Shown: positions 24,141 through 32,724 of the stretch, one piece after another
Numbering within the stretch: the stretch's first letter is position 1
How the letters are laid out: each line of letters starts with the position of its first letter
NCBI GenBank assembly: GCA_007130885.1
Contig: SLRQ01000065.1
Span: forward strand, 62,001 to 126,000
DNA from: Deltaproteobacteria bacterium
GTDB taxonomy: Bacteria; Myxococcota; Myxococcia; SLRQ01
Direction of reading: 5' to 3'
Length of the DNA stretch: 64,000 bases
Position numbers and translations under genes: made by a program
The notes under the pieces: model-generated
Told to the model about the DNA's origin: nothing
Database searches by the model: none
The model's input: the letters and a program-made list of their open reading frames with translations, nothing else

Positions 24141-25714
24141 GTCTCTACCTCCACACGGGGGGCAGCTTCGACGCCGCCCACGGAAATAGCGGAGACCTTC
24201 ACATGGGGCTGCCCATACCCGACAGGTACCCGCTGACCTCCTTTTCCACACGCTCCGAAACCGCTGGGTTCGATCTTCAAGTCGTCTCCGACCATTGTGA
24301 CCCTACCGAGGACCTCTGGTCCGTTTCCGATGAGGTTCACGTCCTTGATGGGAGGACCAATCTTTCCTTTTTCGATCAAGAAGCCGTAATTGACGTAGAA
24401 CGAAAAATCGCCTGGTCCTATGCTGACCTGGCCGTTGCTGAAAGATACGGCATAGATACCTCTGTCCACCGACGAGATGATTTCATCCTTCTCATGATGA
24501 CCGGGCTCCATATAGGTGACTCTCATGCGGGGCTGCACGTAATGCTTGTACGATTGCCGCCGGCCGTTGCCGGTAACGGGAGCGCCCATGACGGCGGCGC
24601 TTAACTTGTCCTGCATGTAAGTGCGCAGTTTTCCATTCTCGATGAGGACGGTTTTCTCCGTCAGGATCCCCTCGTCATCGACTCTTAGCGAGCCCAAATC
24701 TCCCTCGTGCAAGCCGGTATCGACCACCGTGCATAGCTCAGAGGCCACTTTCTCCCCAATACGGTCGGCGTACACGGATAGCCCCTTGCGATTGAAGTCC
24801 GCCTCTAGACCGTGGCCGACGGCTTCGTGAAGTAGAATGCCGCTGGAGCCGGGAGCCATGACCACCGGCATCGTTCCGGCCGGGGGCGTGACCGCGTCGA
24901 AGAGAAGAAGTGTCCGCCGGACCGCTTCATCGGATACCGCCGCGATAATTTCGTCGGAGAAGAACTCGGCGCCGCGGCGGCCGCCCATGTTGTAGTAGTT
25001 CCGTTCGGTCTTCCCGTCTTGGGACGCCACCACCATGACAAAGAGCCCGACCCTGGGCCTCACGTCGTGGAAGATTCCCCCATCACTGGTAGCGATCATG
25101 ACCTCATCCAAGGCATCTTGCTGGATTACCTGCACCCGCTCGACTCGTGGGTCGGCAGCCTTGGCGAAGGCGTTGGCTTTCTCGACGATTGCGATCTTAT
25201 CGGCAAGGTCTATCTCCGTCATGATGACCCTGGCGGGGTAGCGCCCGGGGATCTCTACCGGCTCCAGAGGGGTGTCGAGCGGGGAGGCGGTGGTGCCCGA
25301 GGCGATGAGAGACGCGGTCTTGGCCGCCTCCACCATGGATTTCTCGGTAAGCTCCTCGGTGTAGGCGTAACCGGTCTGCTCTCCGTTTACTACCCGAACG
25401 CCTACGCCCATACCCGCACCTACACCTGCCCGAGATACCTTGTCGTCTTCCAGGTGCAGGCTCTGGGTGGTTTGGCGCTGCCAGTAGACATCGGCAAAAT
25501 CCCCTCCTCTCAACAGTGCGGCATTCAAGACCCTCTGCATTACCTCCGGTGAAGGATGACCGCCGGAGCCGTTGAGCTGCAAGCCGGTTTCGTCGATGCC
25601 GGGGCCGTTTCGGAGGGCGCAACCGATCAGACCTGGAACATAAGGAAGTGCGCCGACAAGGACGCCGCCCTTCAAAACACCGGATACGAACTGTCTTCTC
25701 GATATGTTCTTCAT
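24137..25714 (-). CDS. tldD: TldD-like metalloprotease with Tat lipoprotein signal
   Basis: This 525-residue protein has the zinc site HEAVGH (His296, Glu297, His301) and a C-terminal GACGKGGQ, whose Cys is a further ligand in TldD. It also has RMRVTYMEPG and FSFYVNYGFLIEKGKIG of the family. The N-terminus is unusual: SRRQF (residues 5-9) with a hydrophobic stretch is a twin-arginine signal, and LIGC (29-32) is a lipobox. A folded, metal-loaded protease could therefore be exported and lipidated. pmbA follows with a 4-bp overlap. If the first 32 residues are not used, it would be an ordinary cytoplasmic TldD, but no good internal start is evident before residue 59. Confidence 0.9.
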   Translation of the reverse strand: MKNISRRQFVSGVLKGGVLVGALPYVPGLIGCALRNGPGIDETGLQLNGSGGHPSPEVMQRVLNAALLRGGDFADVYWQRQTTQSLHLEDDKVSRAGVGAGMGVGVRVVNGEQTGYAYTEELTEKSMVEAAKTASLIASGTTASPLDTPLEPVEIPGRYPARVIMTEIDLADKIAIVEKANAFAKAADPRVERVQVIQQDALDEVMIATSDGGIFHDVRPRVGLFVMVVASQDGKTERNYYNMGGRRGAEFFSDEIIAAVSDEAVRRTLLLFDAVTPPAGTMPVVMAPGSSGILLHEAVGHGLEADFNRKGLSVYADRIGEKVASELCTVVDTGLHEGDLGSLRVDDEGILTEKTVLIENGKLRTYMQDKLSAAVMGAPVTGNGRRQSYKHYVQPRMRVTYMEPGHHEKDEIISSVDRGIYAVSFSNGQVSIGPGDFSFYVNYGFLIEKGKIGPPIKDVNLIGNGPEVLGRVTMVGDDLKIEPSGFGACGKGGQRVPVGYGQPHVKVSAISVGGVEAAPRVEVET

Positions 25715-26099
25715 CGGATCCTCTTTGTTCGAAACAGCGAAGGTATTGCGTCCGATACTGCGAGTCGAGGCAAGCCGTGCTCTTCTCGCCTACCCTGACC
25801 CGTGTAGGCCGAGGGCCGGCTCCCGGAATCAGCCCGGAGGCCCGATGTCGCCGGAACGCATGAATCGGGAACGGTTGCCGGCTGCTTAAATTCTCGAGGC
25901 TTGAAGGCGGGTAACGATGCGTGCCGGGCGCAAGCCCCCAGGTCAGGTGTAACGGACGACATTAAAGTCGTTCATACCAAATGGGACTTTTTTGGGTGAA
26001 GAATTCGGAGAATCCCGCCGCCGCGCGAAACCGCGGTCCAGGCCCGCACGGAATGCCGGGCGCCGTTAGGCAGGCGGAGGTCTGGGCCTAGACGGCCCT
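25715..26099. other. Intergenic region without recognisable gene (385 bp)
   Basis: It lies between the ferredoxin stop and the tldD start and must hold the tldD-pmbA promoter. Open frames on either strand here show no family features and no good ribosome binding sites. Small inverted sequences are present (ACGAC-ATTAA-AGTCGT near 25958-25973), but nothing I can assign. Confidence 0.5.
26084..26098 (-). terminator. Hairpin just after the ferredoxin stop
   Basis: GGGCC-TAGAC-GGCCC is a perfect 5-bp GC stem starting one base beyond the ferredoxin stop codon on the minus strand. There is no T-run, so termination is only a suggestion. Confidence 0.3.
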
Positions 26100-26330
26100 T
26101 CAGCCGTCGTTTCCTATGGCGTCCGATGGGCAGGCCTCGATCGCTTCCTCGCAGAGAGCCTTCTCGTCATCGGTTTGCGGCTGCTTGATTACCTTCGCCA
26201 GGTCGCTTTCCTCATCCATGACGAAGAAATCCGGAGCGGTCTCTACGCACGCCTCACAGGAAATGCAGTCGGAGTCCACATAGTACGGCCCGGGCGGTTG
26301 GCCCTCCAGCTTGTTGTTCTTGTCAGCCAC
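26100..26330 (-). CDS. Single-cluster 4Fe-4S ferredoxin
   Basis: This 76-residue acidic ferredoxin has CISCEAC (three ligands) near residue 21 and a fourth in EACPSDAIG near the C-terminus, in the order expected for one [4Fe-4S] cluster of the Desulfovibrio/Bacillus type. The pattern VDSDCISC...TAPDFF is typical. The GTG start at 26330 is fixed by a GGGAGGA ribosome site 5 bases upstream; a much longer open frame on the same strand has no coding features. It lies 134 bp downstream of the BASS transporter on the same strand. Electron partners are unknown. Confidence 0.92.
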   Translation of the reverse strand: MADKNNKLEGQPPGPYYVDSDCISCEACVETAPDFFVMDEESDLAKVIKQPQTDDEKALCEEAIEACPSDAIGNDG

Positions 26331-26464
26331 GTTTTCCTCCCGCTGTCGGCAAGGTCTTCCGGGCGCAATCACATAGCCACTGTTTCGAGCGGAGGCAACC
26401 AAGACGGAGATCATCGCCACTCCTGAACCGGCGGGAGCGAGACCGTGTGACCCGTTTCGGCGAA

Positions 26465-27478
26465 TTAGAGGAGGCTTGGGATCTTTTGCTCCTCCGCGAG
26501 ATTTGCCCGGCGGAAGTACAGGGTCACGAACAACGAGACGAACACGATGAAAAGAGTATAGAGCGCGGGGACGATGAGAACATGGGCTAGATAGGCCGAA
26601 TCTCGATAGGAAACCAAAACGATGGTTATCGCAAGCGGACCGTTTTGAATGCCGGTCTCGAGACCAACGGTACGGGCGTTCTTCGGATGCAGCCGAATCA
26701 TCTTCGCGATGTTGTAGGCAATCGAGATTCCGAACAGGCCGAGGCAAATCGTTATGAAGTAGACCTGCCAAGACATGGCAGCAAGGATTCCCCAGTTACG
26801 AGGAACCCAAGTAACAATCAGATAAACAATGAAGAGAATGCCTAGAATGCCTCCCACCAACTCCAAAACCGCCCCGATGTTTGCGTTGTACCGCCGGATT
26901 GTCATCGCGAGGAATACAGGCACAAGCATCAGACCGATTGTGACCATAATGTTCGCGAGGGGAATCTGAAGGTCCTGAACCGTTCGTGTATCAATGCCCA
27001 TTATCCAGCCGGCGAGTAACAACTCGCCATATAGGTAGAGAGCCAGAGGCGTCATGACAACCGCCCAAATCGTCGAGTTCGTGGTCATCATCACGCTGAG
27101 CGCGAGATTCCCTTTGGAAAAGTAGGTAAAAATGTTCGAAGTGGTACCGCCGGGAATCGAGCCCATCAGAAGGGCGCTGACGGCTACCGACCAGATAACG
27201 GCTTGAGGCAGGTCGGTCATGGGTACCAAGAGGACGTAAACCATTAGGAACGCGAGTAGCGGCATGATTCCGAACTGCGTAACCCATCCTATGATTAGTC
27301 CCGCTGGACGCTTCAGCGCAGAAAAGAAATCACGTGGTGTCGTCGATGCCCCCATACCCAGCATGATGAAAAACGCCATGAGGACGAGCAATATCGTTTC
27401 GCTGGTCTTGACGAACTCGTCGGGATCGATCTCGGGCAGCGTCATTCCCACTAAAGTAGGTAGCAAAGACATGTCCAT
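26465..27478 (-). CDS. Bile acid:sodium symporter (BASS/ACR3-like) family transporter
   Basis: This 337-residue membrane protein has about nine to ten helices. Family motifs include FIMLGMGASTTPRDF in the first helix pair, IGWVTQFGIMPLLAF, the GSIPGGTTSNIFTYFSKGN block that carries Na+-site residues, and the second cross-over helix GLETGIQNGPLAITIV. These are the BASS hallmarks. In bacteria the substrates include pantoate, pyruvate and other organic anions, so bile acids should not be assumed. ATG 27478 has AGGAG at suitable spacing. It starts 28 bp after fadD, so it may share its transcript and import a carboxylate. Confidence 0.88.
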   Translation of the reverse strand: MDMSLLPTLVGMTLPEIDPDEFVKTSETILLVLMAFFIMLGMGASTTPRDFFSALKRPAGLIIGWVTQFGIMPLLAFLMVYVLLVPMTDLPQAVIWSVAVSALLMGSIPGGTTSNIFTYFSKGNLALSVMMTTNSTIWAVVMTPLALYLYGELLLAGWIMGIDTRTVQDLQIPLANIMVTIGLMLVPVFLAMTIRRYNANIGAVLELVGGILGILFIVYLIVTWVPRNWGILAAMSWQVYFITICLGLFGISIAYNIAKMIRLHPKNARTVGLETGIQNGPLAITIVLVSYRDSAYLAHVLIVPALYTLFIVFVSLFVTLYFRRANLAEEQKIPSLL

Positions 27479-27506
27479 CCTTTAGCTCCTTTTACGTCGC
27501 TGCAAG

Positions 27507-29267
27507 CTAGGGAGCGGCCGAAGATTTCGGTGCCGCCGACCCCGAGGAGGCTTCCTCGCCGAGAATCTCTGAACGCAAATCCTTGCGCAGGATCTTTCCG
27601 ATTAGGCTCTTGGGTAGCTCGTCGCGCCACTTTACATGCTTTGGTATTTTGTATCTTGCAAGCGATTTTCGGCAGTGGCTTATTACTTCTTCCTTGGTGA
27701 GATCTGGATTAGACCTCACGACGTAGGCCTGCACGATCTCGCCCGAGGCCGGATCCGGTACACCTATGACGGCGGCTTCCTTGACTCCGGGATGCTCTGC
27801 TATCACTTCCTCGACTTCATTCGGGTATACGTTGAACCCGCTGACCAGGATCATGTCCTTCTTCCGGTCGACTATGTGGAAGTAGCCGTCCTCGTCCATC
27901 TTGCCGATGTCTCCCGTATGCAGCCAGCCGCCGGTGAGTGTCTGCTCAGTCTCTTCCGGACGTTGCCAGTAGCCCAGCATGATCTGTGGACCGCGGGCGA
28001 CGATCTCCCCAGGCTCATCTATGTCGACCGGATTGTCATCCTCATCTACGCAGCGCATCTCGGTGGAGGGGACGGGTATGCCTATGCTGCCGGGTTTGAC
28101 CATTCCCCCCAGCGGGTTGAAGCTTAGGACCGGCGAAGATTCGCTCAAGCCGTATCCCTCCACCACCGGGCTTCCGGTGACCTCCTCCCACCGTTTGGCC
28201 ACGGACTCGTGAAGCGCCATCCCTCCCGCGACGGATGCAAAAAGATGACGTGGGGGGTGCTCCACGAACCACCTCTCGTTGAGCAGAGCGTTGAAAAGCG
28301 TGTTTACGCCGGGCAGCCAGGTGACACGGTAGTTCTCGAAGGCCCGCTTCAGGTTGCTTGGAGGACGTGGTGCCGGAATAAGGATGTTACGGCTTCCGGT
28401 GTAATAGAATCCGAGCAGAGATACGGTAAACGCGAATATATGATAGAGCGGAAGCGCCGTTAGGATGACCTCTTTCCCGGGCCGGATGTGCTTGCCGGCC
28501 ATTGCGAGCATCTGCTCGGTGTTGGAGAGCAGGTTTCCATGAGAGAGAGTGGCACCCTTGGAGACGCCGGTGGTACCGCCGGTGTACTGCAGGGCCGCCA
28601 CGGAGTCATGATCGACACCTTCGATGTACTGGGCTAGGCGTTGATCTTTCTCTTTGGTTTCGAGCCGGTGACGCCCTTCTTCCAGAGCAGTCCCCAGTCG
28701 TGTGTGCGGTACCGTGATTGGAGGTAGTGAGCGATCCCAGTACCTTTGTACTATTCGTATGATGCCGGCGACGATGGGGGGGAAGAACTCCCCGACCCGT
28801 GCCGTGATAACGGTTTGGATGTCGGTCTTGGGCAGCACCTCGGTGAGACGGTCGGCGAACATATCGATAATGACGACGGCTCTGGCGCCGGAATCACTGA
28901 ACTGATGCGCCATCTCGGTAGGGGTATAGAGTGGGTTGGTGTTGACCAGCACGCACCCCGCCTTCAGTACTCCAAAGACGACCACGGGATAGGAGAGGCA
29001 GTTGGGTAGTTGTACGGCAACGCGGTCGCCCGGCTCCAGCCCCACGACCTCACGCAGATACACGGCGAAAGCGTCGGAAAGATGATCCACCTGGCCGAAT
29101 CGGAGTGAACCGTTCATTCCGTTCCAGTTGCACTGGGTGAAAGCTATGTTGTTCTCGTTACCCTCTGTGGCTGCTCGCAACAAATCCGGAATCGTTCGGT
29201 GCTGCAACTGGGCAATCTCGGCCGGAACCCCCGGAGGGTAATGCTTGATGAAAGGACGCTCTCTCAT
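27507..29267 (-). CDS. fadD: Long-chain acyl-CoA synthetase (FadD-like)
   Basis: This 586-residue AMP-forming ligase activates fatty acids with ATP and CoA. It has LQYTGGTTGVSKGATLSH (P-loop, near 220), LPLYHIFAF, VEGYGLSESSP, GWLHTGDIGKMDEDGYFHIVDRKKDMILVSGFNVYPNEVEE (FadD signature) and the catalytic Lys in KSLIGKILRK. ATG 29267 (MRERPFIKHYPPG) matches the usual N-terminus PWLKxYPxGVPAEI; the ORF upstream of it is not conserved. A short Ala/Ser-rich tail is extra. It precedes the BASS transporter by 28 bp, and the TVP38 gene lies upstream across a hairpin. Confidence 0.93.
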   Translation of the reverse strand: MRERPFIKHYPPGVPAEIAQLQHRTIPDLLRAATEGNENNIAFTQCNWNGMNGSLRFGQVDHLSDAFAVYLREVVGLEPGDRVAVQLPNCLSYPVVVFGVLKAGCVLVNTNPLYTPTEMAHQFSDSGARAVVIIDMFADRLTEVLPKTDIQTVITARVGEFFPPIVAGIIRIVQRYWDRSLPPITVPHTRLGTALEEGRHRLETKEKDQRLAQYIEGVDHDSVAALQYTGGTTGVSKGATLSHGNLLSNTEQMLAMAGKHIRPGKEVILTALPLYHIFAFTVSLLGFYYTGSRNILIPAPRPPSNLKRAFENYRVTWLPGVNTLFNALLNERWFVEHPPRHLFASVAGGMALHESVAKRWEEVTGSPVVEGYGLSESSPVLSFNPLGGMVKPGSIGIPVPSTEMRCVDEDDNPVDIDEPGEIVARGPQIMLGYWQRPEETEQTLTGGWLHTGDIGKMDEDGYFHIVDRKKDMILVSGFNVYPNEVEEVIAEHPGVKEAAVIGVPDPASGEIVQAYVVRSNPDLTKEEVISHCRKSLARYKIPKHVKWRDELPKSLIGKILRKDLRSEILGEEASSGSAAPKSSAAP

Positions 29268-29367
29268 CCATATGCCATAGCATGAAAATATCCTGATGCG
29301 AAAAGTCTTTTTTGCGTGATGATACAGGCGCACACGTGGGATGTGTTCGACAAGTCAATCAAGGTCT

Positions 29368-29392
29368 AACCAGAATAACAATCTCTGGTTTA
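29368..29392 (-). repeat. Stop-codon hairpin element, copy 1
   Basis: Arms AACCAGA (29368-29374) and TCTGGTT (29384-29390) are perfect complements around 9 bases. The TVP38 stop codon (TAA, 29390-29392 on the minus strand) overlaps the edge of the stem. A second copy with the same 7-9-7 geometry, 23 of 26 bases identical and the stop codon in the same place, is at 52848-52872. Confidence 0.75.
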
Positions 29393-30091
29393 GGTTCTTG
29401 TCCGTGGGCGCAGGCGATGAACTACCAGGAAAAGACCGGACGCCAGTAGCGCCGCCACGGCTACGGCGACCGCGGCGCGGGGTGTCACTCGATGAGTGTG
29501 GATGAGTTCGAATATCAAGAGGCCTAGTCCAGAGTAGAGTATTACACCGGGAAGAATGGCTGCGAAGGAGCCGAGAAGATAGGGTTTAGGAGCTATTCCC
29601 GTTGCCGGGAGGCCATAGCGCAAAAGGGATAGAGGGAAAACCATAAGGCTGCGGACAATTACGGTTGTGAGCAAAGGACGGACGTTGGCCACGGTACGAA
29701 TCTGCTGGAGCCCCGAATGCCTCGATATGAAGTGGGAGACCGGTGCGCTCCAGTTGCGGCCTATCGCGTAAGTCATCCAGGTTCCCAGCATCATTCCGAG
29801 CAGAGCCCATAGAGCGCCCAGCCAAGGCCCGAAAAGACTTCCGGCCAGAAGCATGAAAGGTATGGAGGAGATGGTCGTCAGGGACCATAGCGCCATGAAA
29901 GCTACGAATCCCAGTATGCTGAATGTCGGATGCGTGTAGACGGTGTGCTCTAGAACGGCCATCAGTGGGGCCTGGGCCAGTACCAACAGCGCGGCCACGA
30001 TTAGAACCGTGACAATCGTCGCGGATACGAGCGTGGCTGAACGAAGACGTGGCCTAACCAATACCTCTTGGTCCGTTGTCTTGCTGTTCAT
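29390..30091 (-). CDS. TVP38/TMEM64 (DedA-like) membrane protein
   Basis: This 233-residue inner membrane protein has about six hydrophobic segments. The SNARE-associated/VTT domain is recognised by SSIPFMLLAGSLFGPWLGALWALLGMMLGTWMTYAIGR, LTTVIVRSLMVFPLSLLRYGLPATGI and YLLGSFAAILPGVILYSGLG; only parts of this are strictly conserved. Such proteins are lipid scramblases or undecaprenyl-phosphate/phospholipid translocases. It is the first gene of the run tvp38-fadD-BASS, but the 122-bp gap and a hairpin at its stop codon make co-transcription uncertain. Confidence 0.85.
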   Translation of the reverse strand: MNSKTTDQEVLVRPRLRSATLVSATIVTVLIVAALLVLAQAPLMAVLEHTVYTHPTFSILGFVAFMALWSLTTISSIPFMLLAGSLFGPWLGALWALLGMMLGTWMTYAIGRNWSAPVSHFISRHSGLQQIRTVANVRPLLTTVIVRSLMVFPLSLLRYGLPATGIAPKPYLLGSFAAILPGVILYSGLGLLIFELIHTHRVTPRAAVAVAVAALLASGLFLVVHRLRPRTRT

Positions 30092-30128
30092 GTAGGCATC
30101 CCGGCATCGAGCAGGCGCCTTTGTGGTG

Positions 30129-30198
30129 GGGCGCGCACCTTCTACTGTTTAGGCGCGGGGGGCTCTCAAGAGAACCCCCTCGAGAAGGTGGCGCGCCC
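30129..30198. terminator. Large composite palindrome downstream of kbl
   Basis: The outer 15-base arm GGGCGCGCACCTTCT (30129-30143) is matched by AGAAGGTGGCGCGCCC (30183-30198) with one extra G. An inner hairpin (GGGGGCTCTC / GAGAACCCCC) occupies the middle. It sits 20 bp past the kbl stop and upstream of the TVP38 gene, so it may end tdh-kbl transcription. There is no T-run; a mobile palindrome is the alternative. Confidence 0.55.
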
Positions 30199-30218
30199 GT
30201 TTCGCTCGTTTTGGAATG

Positions 30219-31412
30219 CTACTTGATTACGCCGTGAGCCTTGCCCACCTTTGTGAAGGCGTCGATGGCGCGGTCGATCTGCTCGAAGGTATGAGCGGCG
30301 CTGAGCTGAACGCGGATTCTGGCCTGGCCTCTCGGCACCACCGGATAGGAGAAGCCGATGACGTAGATGCCTTCTTCCAGCATGTCATCGGCCATCTTGG
30401 CAGCCAGCTTGGCGTCGCCCAACATCACCGGCACGATGGCATGGTCGGCGCCTGCCAGCGTGAACCCGGCCTGCTCCATGCCTTGGCGGAACCTGTCCGC
30501 GTTGTCCTGCAGCTTTTCCACCAGCTCGGAGGACTTCATCAGGATCTCCAACACCTTTAGGGTCGTACCCGTGATGACCGGAGCCAGTGTGTTCGAGAAG
30601 AGATATGGCCTGGAGCGCTGCCGGAGTATCTCGACTATCTCTTTCCTACCCGTGGTGTAGCCGCCGGACGCTCCGCCCATGGCCTTGCCTAGGGTCGAAG
30701 TGATGACATCCACCCGGCCGAGTACGTCGTTGTATTCGTGCGAGCCGCGTCCCGTTTTCCCGACGAAGCCGGTGGCGTGAGAGTCGTCCACCATCACCAT
30801 GGCGTTGTACTTTTCGGCCAGGTCGCAGACTCCCTTCAGGTTTGCAATGATGCCGTCCATCGAGAATACGCCGTCAGTGGCAATCATCTTGTGGCGGGCG
30901 CCTGCCTTGTCGGCCTCCTTCAGGCACTCCTCCAGGTGGTCCATATCGTTATTGTTGTAGCGGAAGCGCTTGGCTTTGCATAACCGAACGCCGTCGATGA
31001 CAGAGGCGTGGTTCAACTGGTCCGAGAGAATTGCGTCCTCGGGGCCGAGTATGGTCTCGAAAAGGCCTGTATTCGCATCAAAGCAGCTCGAGTAGAGGAT
31101 GGTGTCCTCGGTGCCCGCGAACTCGGTTACCTTGTCCTCGAGCTCTTTGTGAATATCGAGCGTTCCGCAAATGAAACGGACGGAACTCATGCCGAAGGCA
31201 TATTTCTCGAGCGTGTCATGCGCGGCCTTGACCAGGCGGGGGTCGTTGGCCAACCCCAAGTAGTTGTTGGCGCAGAAATTCAGCACAGTCTTGCCGGCTG
31301 CGCCGATTTCCGAGGACTGGGGTGTCGTAATGATCCGCTCGGCCTTGTACAAGCCGGCTTCCTTGATTTCGCGCAGTTCGTTGTTGAGGTACTCTTTTAC
31401 GGGACCGAGCAT
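30219..31412 (-). CDS. kbl: Glycine C-acetyltransferase (2-amino-3-ketobutyrate CoA ligase)
   Basis: This 397-residue PLP enzyme of the alpha-oxoamine synthase family cleaves 2-amino-3-ketobutyrate with CoA to glycine and acetyl-CoA. Landmarks are NFCANNYLGLANDP, YSSCFDANTGLFE, LNHASVIDG, DDSHATGFVG and the PLP Lys in TSTLGKAMGGASGGY. RSRPYLFSNTLAP near 270 and the C-terminal ARIRVQLSAAHT are typical of Kbl. It follows tdh by 76 bp on the same strand, giving the full two-step threonine-to-glycine pathway. The length equals E. coli Kbl. Confidence 0.96.
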   Translation of the reverse strand: MLGPVKEYLNNELREIKEAGLYKAERIITTPQSSEIGAAGKTVLNFCANNYLGLANDPRLVKAAHDTLEKYAFGMSSVRFICGTLDIHKELEDKVTEFAGTEDTILYSSCFDANTGLFETILGPEDAILSDQLNHASVIDGVRLCKAKRFRYNNNDMDHLEECLKEADKAGARHKMIATDGVFSMDGIIANLKGVCDLAEKYNAMVMVDDSHATGFVGKTGRGSHEYNDVLGRVDVITSTLGKAMGGASGGYTTGRKEIVEILRQRSRPYLFSNTLAPVITGTTLKVLEILMKSSELVEKLQDNADRFRQGMEQAGFTLAGADHAIVPVMLGDAKLAAKMADDMLEEGIYVIGFSYPVVPRGQARIRVQLSAAHTFEQIDRAIDAFTKVGKAHGVIK

Positions 31413-31488
31413 GACTTACGCTCCTTTTTAGGCGTTTCATGGTGCCGGACTCTCCCTCTGGGATGCCGGGCTTGCTGTTATCATTACT

Positions 31489-32532
31489 TTACAGGTCCAG
31501 AACCACCTTGCCGCAGTTGCCGCTTTGCATAATCTCGAAGCCCTTCTCGTAGTCTGCATAAGGCATGCGGTGCGTGATCACTTTTGATACGTCCAGGTTT
31601 CCCGAGGCGAACAGCCCCTTCATCTTGTACCAAGTATCCCAGATCATTCGGCCTGTTATGCCGTGGATGTTGACAGCCTTGAAAACGACATCCTTGGCGA
31701 AATCAACTTCGTATTTGTCGTTGGATGTGCCGATGACCGAGATGTGGCCGGCATCCTTCACGACGTCCAGGGCGTTCTGGAAAGCCTTCGGGTTGCCGGA
31801 GATCTCCAGGCATACGTCCACACCCTTGCCGTCAGTGTGATCCATGATGTAGGCCACCGGGTCGATCTCGGCCCCCGCGATTACGTGGTGAGCGCCGCAG
31901 GCCTTGGCCAGGTCGATTCTGTACTGATTTCGTCGTCCCACCGCGAATATCGTGTCGGCGCCTATGGCTCGAAGAACCGCAACCGAAAGCGCCCCTACCG
32001 GACCCAGCCCGAACACGGCTACTTTCTTGGCTACACAGTCTTGTGCGAAGACGGTGTGCACCGCGTTGCCCAGCGGATCCTGTATGGCTGCCATGGCCGG
32101 GTCGACGTCCGGGTCGTTATGCACCACGCCGGAGGCGGGGAAGAGCAGGTATTCGCAGAAGGCACCGTCGATGTCGTATCCGAGCCCTTTCCAGGACTCG
32201 CAGACATGCCCCATGCCCGTACGGCACTGCTGGCAGACGCCGCAGACAAGGTGGCCCTCTCCGCTGACGTAGTCCCCTTCCTTAACATGGTTCACGTTCG
32301 GACCTACGTCGGAGACGTGGCCCGCGAACTCATGGCCGAGAATGCATGGTAGGGAAACGCGGTTTTGGGACCATGCATCCCAGTTATAGATATGCAGGTC
32401 CGTTCCACAAATGGAGACGGCCTTTTGCTTGATTACCACTTGGCCCGGACCCGCTTTGGGAATGGGGCGCTCTTGGAACTCGAGCCCGCCGGGCTCTGGC
32501 TTTGCTTTTACTATGCACTTCATTGTCGACAT
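31489..32532 (-). CDS. tdh: L-threonine 3-dehydrogenase
   Basis: This 347-residue zinc alcohol-dehydrogenase-type enzyme oxidises threonine to 2-amino-3-ketobutyrate with NAD+. The catalytic zinc site is CGTDLHIYNWD and GHEFAGHV; the structural-zinc Cys cluster is CGVCQQCRTGMGHVC. Then follow VFGLGPVGALSV (NAD fold), NMH-like VNIHGITGRMIWDTWY and a C-terminal GKVVLDL. ATG 32532 has AGGAGGG 8 bases upstream; the next ATG is three codons later. The order tdh-kbl is the reverse of E. coli. The 192 bp to the divergent Smr gene should hold the promoter. Confidence 0.96.
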   Translation of the reverse strand: MSTMKCIVKAKPEPGGLEFQERPIPKAGPGQVVIKQKAVSICGTDLHIYNWDAWSQNRVSLPCILGHEFAGHVSDVGPNVNHVKEGDYVSGEGHLVCGVCQQCRTGMGHVCESWKGLGYDIDGAFCEYLLFPASGVVHNDPDVDPAMAAIQDPLGNAVHTVFAQDCVAKKVAVFGLGPVGALSVAVLRAIGADTIFAVGRRNQYRIDLAKACGAHHVIAGAEIDPVAYIMDHTDGKGVDVCLEISGNPKAFQNALDVVKDAGHISVIGTSNDKYEVDFAKDVVFKAVNIHGITGRMIWDTWYKMKGLFASGNLDVSKVITHRMPYADYEKGFEIMQSGNCGKVVLDL

Positions 32533-32724
32533 TGAACGATCCCTCCTAGAATCGCGTAAGTCCAGGTGCAGCCGGGAGATTCCCGAGATGGGCGCCAGCC
32601 GCGACTCGCGGCCCAGCTTATATGATCTTTGGGGAAACCGGTCAATCAATAGCCGAGCACTAGACTGGAAGAATTCACCCGGCCCGGCGGCTCTAATGGC
32701 CCGTCACATGGTAGCGTAGCTTCA

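Noticed and set aside
26331..26771. N-terminal extension of the ferredoxin frame to 223 residues
   Set aside because: The GTG at 26330 has a strong GGGAGGA site and the upstream residues show no domain; the extension overlaps the end of the BASS gene.
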